Part shown: piece after piece, positions 60,187 through 64,000 of the stretch | Position numbering within the stretch: the first letter of the stretch is position 1 | Layout of the letters: each line of letters begins with the position of its first letter | NCBI RefSeq assembly: GCF_005843885.1 | Contig: NZ_CP040443.1 | Coordinates: 2,170,001-2,234,000, forward strand | DNA length: 64,000 nt | Source: Escherichia sp. E4742 | GTDB lineage: Bacteria > Pseudomonadota > Gammaproteobacteria > Enterobacterales > Enterobacteriaceae | Reading direction: 5' to 3' | Made by a program: the position numbers and the translations under genes | The notes under the pieces: model-generated | Database searches by the model: none | Told to the model about the DNA's origin: nothing | The model's input: the letters and a program-made list of their open reading frames with translations, nothing else

Positions 60187-61266
60187 ATGAAAATAGCATT
60201 TATCGGCGAAGCTGTTTCTGGATTTGGCGGCATGGAAACAGTCATTCGTGATGTTATTACTACCTTCAGGCAACAACATATCCATAGTGAAATGTTTTTC
60301 TTTTGTCGTAATGATAAAATGGATAAAGGATGGCTGGAAGGTATTAAGTACTCGTGTTCATTTTCCAATATTCGCTTAGGTTTTTTGCGTCGGGCGAAAC
60401 ACATTCATGCTTTAAGCAAATGGCTTCAGGATTGTCAGCCAGATGTTGTTATTTGTATTGACGTTATCTCGTGTTTGTATGCGGCCAAAGCACGTAAAAA
60501 ATCAGGAATTGATGTGCCAGTATTTTCATGGCCGCATTTTTCTTTAGATCACAAAAAACATGCTGAATATATCACCTGTGCCGACTATCATTTAGCAATC
60601 AGCTCTGGCATTAAACAGCAAATGATTAATCGGGGTGTACCAGAATCGACGATAAATGTTATTTTTAATCCAGTCGAAGCTAAAGACACAGTCATTCCAG
60701 CGCCTGAGGAAGGCGAAACGGCAACGTTCATTTATGTTGGGCGTATGAAATTCGAGGGCCAGAAGCGGGTTAAAGACCTCCTTGATGGCTTATCACAAGC
60801 GCAAGGTAACTGGAAACTCCATGTATTGGGGGATGGTTCCGATTTCGAAAAATGCCAGGCTTATGGTAGAGAATTAAATATTGATGATCGAATTGTCTGG
60901 TATGGTTGGCAACAACATCCCTGGGAATTGGTCCAGCAAGATATTAAAAAAGTGAGTGCGTTATTACTCACATCATCTTTTGAAGGTTTCCCAATGACCC
61001 TACTTGAAGCCTTGTCATGGGGAATTCCTTGCATCAGCGCCGATTGTGTATCCGGGCCTGCTGACATTATTCAACCTGATGTTAATGGTCATCTGTATCA
61101 ACCGGGAGATATTGCTGGTTTTGTAACTCTTCTCAATAAATATATAGCAGGTGAAATTTATATCGAACATGAAAAAATTCCTGCGTCGATCGATAAATTT
61201 TACCAATCGAAGTATTACGATAGATTACATAAGATAATTATTTCTGCTATTTCCCGGAGGAAATAA
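60187..61266 (+). CDS. waaB: LPS alpha-1,6-galactosyltransferase WaaB
   Basis: A 359-residue GT4 transferase that adds the galactose branch to the first outer-core glucose in K-12 and R2 cores. It begins MKIAFIGEAVSGFGGMETVI with the GT4 acceptor loop. The C-terminal donor site reads SSFEGFPMTLLEALSWGIPC. Length equals K-12 WaaB. Its stop overlaps the waaO start by one base. Confidence 0.85.
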   Translation: MKIAFIGEAVSGFGGMETVIRDVITTFRQQHIHSEMFFFCRNDKMDKGWLEGIKYSCSFSNIRLGFLRRAKHIHALSKWLQDCQPDVVICIDVISCLYAAKARKKSGIDVPVFSWPHFSLDHKKHAEYITCADYHLAISSGIKQQMINRGVPESTINVIFNPVEAKDTVIPAPEEGETATFIYVGRMKFEGQKRVKDLLDGLSQAQGNWKLHVLGDGSDFEKCQAYGRELNIDDRIVWYGWQQHPWELVQQDIKKVSALLLTSSFEGFPMTLLEALSWGIPCISADCVSGPADIIQPDVNGHLYQPGDIAGFVTLLNKYIAGEIYIEHEKIPASIDKFYQSKYYDRLHKIIISAISRRK

Positions 61267-62285
61267 TGCAGCAGGTGTTTTTCCAGGAAACTGAGTTTCT
61301 TAATTCAGTTATTGATTATAATCATAAAGTAGAAACAGAAAATCTTTGTCTGGACATCGCTTATGGAACTGACAAAAATTTTCTATTTGGTTGCGGAATT
61401 TCGATTGCTTCAATATTAAAGTATAATGAAGGAAGTCGATTGTGTTTCCATATTTTTACTGACTATTTTGGTGATGATGATCGTAAGTATTTTGATGCCC
61501 TGGCGCTGCAGTATAAAACCAGAATTAAAATATATCTGATTAATGCTGATCGACTCCGCTCATTGCCTAGCACTAAGAACTGGACTCATGCAATATATTT
61601 TCGCTTTGTTATTGCAGATTACTTTATTAATAAGGCGTCTAAAGTCCTTTATCTGGATGCAGATATCATTTGTCAGGGGAGTATTGAGCCACTAATTAAT
61701 TTCTCATTTCCTGACAATAAAGTCGCAATGGTTGTTACAGAAGGGCAAACTGACTGGTGGGAAAAACGCGCACATTCGTTAGGTGTTGCGGGAATTGCTA
61801 AAGGTTACTTTAACTCCGGTTTTTTATTGATTAATACTGACCAATGGGCTGTTCAGCAGGTTTCTGCACGAGCCATTGCAATGCTAAATGATCCAGAAAT
61901 AGTCAAAAAAATAACACATCCTGATCAGGATGTATTAAATATGTTGCTGGCAGACAGACTTATTTTTGCTGATATAAAATATAACACCCAGTTTAGCTTA
62001 AACTATCAACTCAAAGAAAGTTTTACAAACCCAGTAACCAACGATACTATTTTTATCCACTATATCGGTCCAACCAAGCCCTGGCATGATTGGGCCTGGG
62101 ATTATCCTGTATCACAAGCCTTTATGGAGGCAAAAAATGCTTCGCCATGGAAGAGTACGGCGTTGCTAAAACCGAACAATAGCAATCAATTAAGATATAG
62201 CGCAAAACATATGCTTAAAAAGCATAGATATCTAAAAGGATTTAGCAATTATCTTTTTTATTTTATTGAAAAGATAAAGCATTAA
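61266..62285 (+). CDS. waaO: LPS glycosyltransferase WaaO
   Basis: A 339-residue GT8 enzyme, in K-12 the alpha-1,3-glucosyltransferase adding glucose II (old name rfaI). The D-x-D motif is KVLYLDADIICQGS, followed by GYFNSGFLLINTDQW and HPDQDVLNMLLADR. The C-terminal region is basic and aromatic (YLKGFSNYLFYFIEKIKH). A GGAGG site precedes the ATG. The donor could be galactose in some core types, so the substrate is inferred from order and length. Confidence 0.82.
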   Translation: MQQVFFQETEFLNSVIDYNHKVETENLCLDIAYGTDKNFLFGCGISIASILKYNEGSRLCFHIFTDYFGDDDRKYFDALALQYKTRIKIYLINADRLRSLPSTKNWTHAIYFRFVIADYFINKASKVLYLDADIICQGSIEPLINFSFPDNKVAMVVTEGQTDWWEKRAHSLGVAGIAKGYFNSGFLLINTDQWAVQQVSARAIAMLNDPEIVKKITHPDQDVLNMLLADRLIFADIKYNTQFSLNYQLKESFTNPVTNDTIFIHYIGPTKPWHDWAWDYPVSQAFMEAKNASPWKSTALLKPNNSNQLRYSAKHMLKKHRYLKGFSNYLFYFIEKIKH

Positions 62286-62324
62286 AACTGGGAAACTATA
62301 AAGTAATGATATAAGGGTAGCATT

Positions 62325-63347
62325 GTGGACTCATTTCCTGCCATAGAGATAGATAAAGTTAAAGCCTGGGATTATCGGCTAGTTAATATAAATACTTCTG
62401 AATGTTTAAATGTTGCCTATGGTGTCGATGCTAATTATCTTGATGGTGTAGGTGTTTCCATCACATCAATTGTTCTAAACAATCGACATATTAATCTTGA
62501 TTTTTATATTATTGCTGACGTTTATAATGATGGTTTTTTTCAAAAAGTCGCAAAGCTTGCAGAGCAATACCAATTAAGAATCACGCTATATAGAATTAAC
62601 ACTGATAAGCTCCAGTGCTTGCCTTGTACGCAGGTCTGGTCAAGAGCAATGTACTTCCGTTTATTTGCATTTCAATTATTGGGTTTAACGCTTGATCGTT
62701 TGCTTTATCTTGATGCAGATGTTGTTTGTAAAGGCGATATTAGCCAACTATTGCATCTGGATTTAAACGGAGCGGTTGCTGCTGTTGTTAAAGATGTTGA
62801 GCCAATGCAGGAAAAGGCGGTATCCAGGTTGTCTGATCCTGAATTACTTGGGCAGTACTTTAATTCCGGCGTCGTTTATTTAGACTTAAAAAAATGGGCT
62901 GACGCAAATCTAACAGAAAAAGCGTTGTCTATTCTTATGAGTAAAGATAATGTTTATAAATACCCTGATCAGGATGTTATGAATATCTTACTGAAAGGGA
63001 TAACAATATTTTTGCCTCGTGAGTACAATACAATTTATACAATAAAAGTGAATTAAAAGACAAAACACATCAAAACTATAAAAAGCTGATTACAGAAAGT
63101 ACTCTGCTTATTCATTATACAGGGTGCAACTAAACCGTGGCACAAATGGGCAATTTATCCATCGGTAAAATACTATAAAATAGCTTTAGAAAATTCACCA
63201 TGGAAAGATGACTCTCCACGAGATGCAAAATCAATTATTGAATTTAAAAAAAGATATAAACATCTTTTAGTGCAGCATAATTATATCTCAGGAATTATAG
63301 CAGGAGTCTGTTATCTTTGCCGAAAATATTACCGTAATAACATTTAA
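62325..63347 (+). pseudogene. waaR: waaR (outer-core glucosyltransferase) with two compensating frameshifts
   Basis: GTG 62325 starts a GT8 protein matching WaaR/RfaJ (MDSFPAIEIDKVKAWDYRLV; D-x-D in RLLYLDADVVCKGD). At 63044-63047 an A-run is one base short, so the frame goes from NTIYTIK to VN and stops at 63056 after 243 residues. The native sequence ELKDKTHQNYKKL...LLIHYTG continues one frame over. A one-base insertion near 63125 (GGG-T-GCAAC) then returns to the first frame, with ATKPWHKWAIYP to YRNNI and the stop at 63345-63347. The product lacks its last ~97 residues, including the conserved HYTGATKPWH. Loss of the third outer-core hexose is predicted unless slippage restores some protein. 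Confidence 0.9.
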
Positions 63348-63357
63348 CTGGTTTATT

Positions 63358-64000
63358 ATGATTCAGAAGAGCAAGATCAAAGACTTGGTTGTTTTTACCG
63401 ATGAAAACAATTCAAAGTACCTCAATGTATTAAATGACTTTTTGTCTTATAATATTAATATCATCAAAGTGTTTCGTTCTATTGATGATACAAAAGTCAT
63501 GCTTATTGACACCGATTACGGTAAGTTGGTGCTTAAGGTATTTTCTCCAAAAATTAAACGTAACGAGCGTTTTTTAAAATCTCTATTAAAAGGAGATTAT
63601 TACGAACGCCTTTTTGAACAAACCCAAAAAGTACGAAATGAAGGATTACATACTCTCAATGATTTTTATTTATTAGCAGAGCGAAAAACCTTACGATTTG
63701 TTCATACATATATCATGATCATCGAGTATATTGATGGCATAGAGTTGTGTGATATGCCCGATATTGATGATGTGCTAAAAAATAAAATTCAGCAATCAAT
63801 TAATGCCTTGCATCAACATGGCATGGTTTCTGGTGATCCTCATCGTGGTAACTTCATTATAAAAAATGGTGAAGTTCGAATTATTGATCTCTCCGGGAAA
63901 CGTGCTTCAGCGCAGCGGAAAGCGAAAGACCGTCTTGATTTAGAGCGTCATTACGGTATTAAAAATGAGATTAAGGATCTTGGTTATTATCTTTTAGTTT
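63358..64000 (+). CDS. waaY: LPS heptose II kinase WaaY, 3' end outside window
   Basis: The frame opens at ATG 63358 (MIQKSKIKDLVVFTDENNSK) and is still open at the window end (214 codons). It has the kinase-like motifs VSGDPHRGNFIIKNG (catalytic loop) and VRIIDLSGKR (DFG equivalent). WaaY phosphorylates heptose II after WaaP and WaaQ have acted. AT-rich like the other outer-core genes. Confidence 0.9.
   Translation, partial: MIQKSKIKDLVVFTDENNSKYLNVLNDFLSYNINIIKVFRSIDDTKVMLIDTDYGKLVLKVFSPKIKRNERFLKSLLKGDYYERLFEQTQKVRNEGLHTLNDFYLLAERKTLRFVHTYIMIIEYIDGIELCDMPDIDDVLKNKIQQSINALHQHGMVSGDPHRGNFIIKNGEVRIIDLSGKRASAQRKAKDRLDLERHYGIKNEIKDLGYYLLV

Overview
The window is an Escherichia coli chromosome segment from a pathogen-type strain rather than K-12. 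The right half keeps the E. coli backbone order from selC and yicH through the spoT, pyrE, coaBC and mutM neighbourhoods to the LPS core (waa) locus, and the proteins have the lengths usual for this species. The left half (about 1-31,507) is a genomic island ending at the selC tRNA gene. A P4-type integrase lies next to selC and a decayed second integrase lies further inside.

Island, left to right. The end of an AIDA-type self-associating autotransporter adhesin (1-2160) is followed by an internally deleted asrC remnant and an IS100 copy (2929-4882, 5-bp target duplication) that splits a small gene. A complete class I contact-dependent inhibition (CDI) locus follows: cdiB (outer-membrane exporter), cdiC (HlyC-like lysine acyltransferase), cdiA (2937 residues) and a membrane-protein immunity gene. 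The cdiB leader carries a JUMPStart-like sequence with a perfect ops element, which predicts RfaH control. Downstream (17,829-22,200) lies a graveyard of spare CdiA tips and immunity genes. It holds an RNase-like toxin with a stop codon plus a CPCC immunity gene, an NS_2-type nuclease plus a YezG-type immunity gene, a toxin tail plus a two-helix membrane immunity protein, and a further toxin with a DUF596 immunity gene. These are separated by repeated pieces of the cdiA pre-toxin/VENN region. After that come a small exported protein, a membrane-anchored coiled-coil protein with a T5orf172/MUG113 (GIY-YIG-like) domain, a NERD-helicase, fragments of vasL and ibrB, a PerC-like regulator, a solo OLD-family ATPase/TOPRIM nuclease and the integrases.

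Backbone. selC is directly followed by yicH; yicI and yicJ of K-12 are absent. xanP is broken by a single nonsense codon. gltS, recG, trmH, spoT, rpoZ, gmk, ligB, yicG, yicC, an intact rph, and pyrE follow; dinD is missing between yicG and yicC. Between pyrE and slmA sits a retron whose position, 319-residue reverse transcriptase and msr-msd layout match retron Ec107. Next come slmA, dut, coaBC, radC, rpmB, rpmG, mutM, coaD and waaA.

The window ends in the waaQ operon, which has its own JUMPStart/ops leader. It runs waaQ, waaG, waaP, an extra AT-rich GT8 glycosyltransferase, waaB, waaO, a waaR broken by two compensating single-base frameshifts, and the start of waaY. The CDI exporter operon and the LPS core operon are thus predicted to share RfaH as antiterminator, and the outer-core pathway appears to have been both extended (extra GT8) and damaged (waaR).
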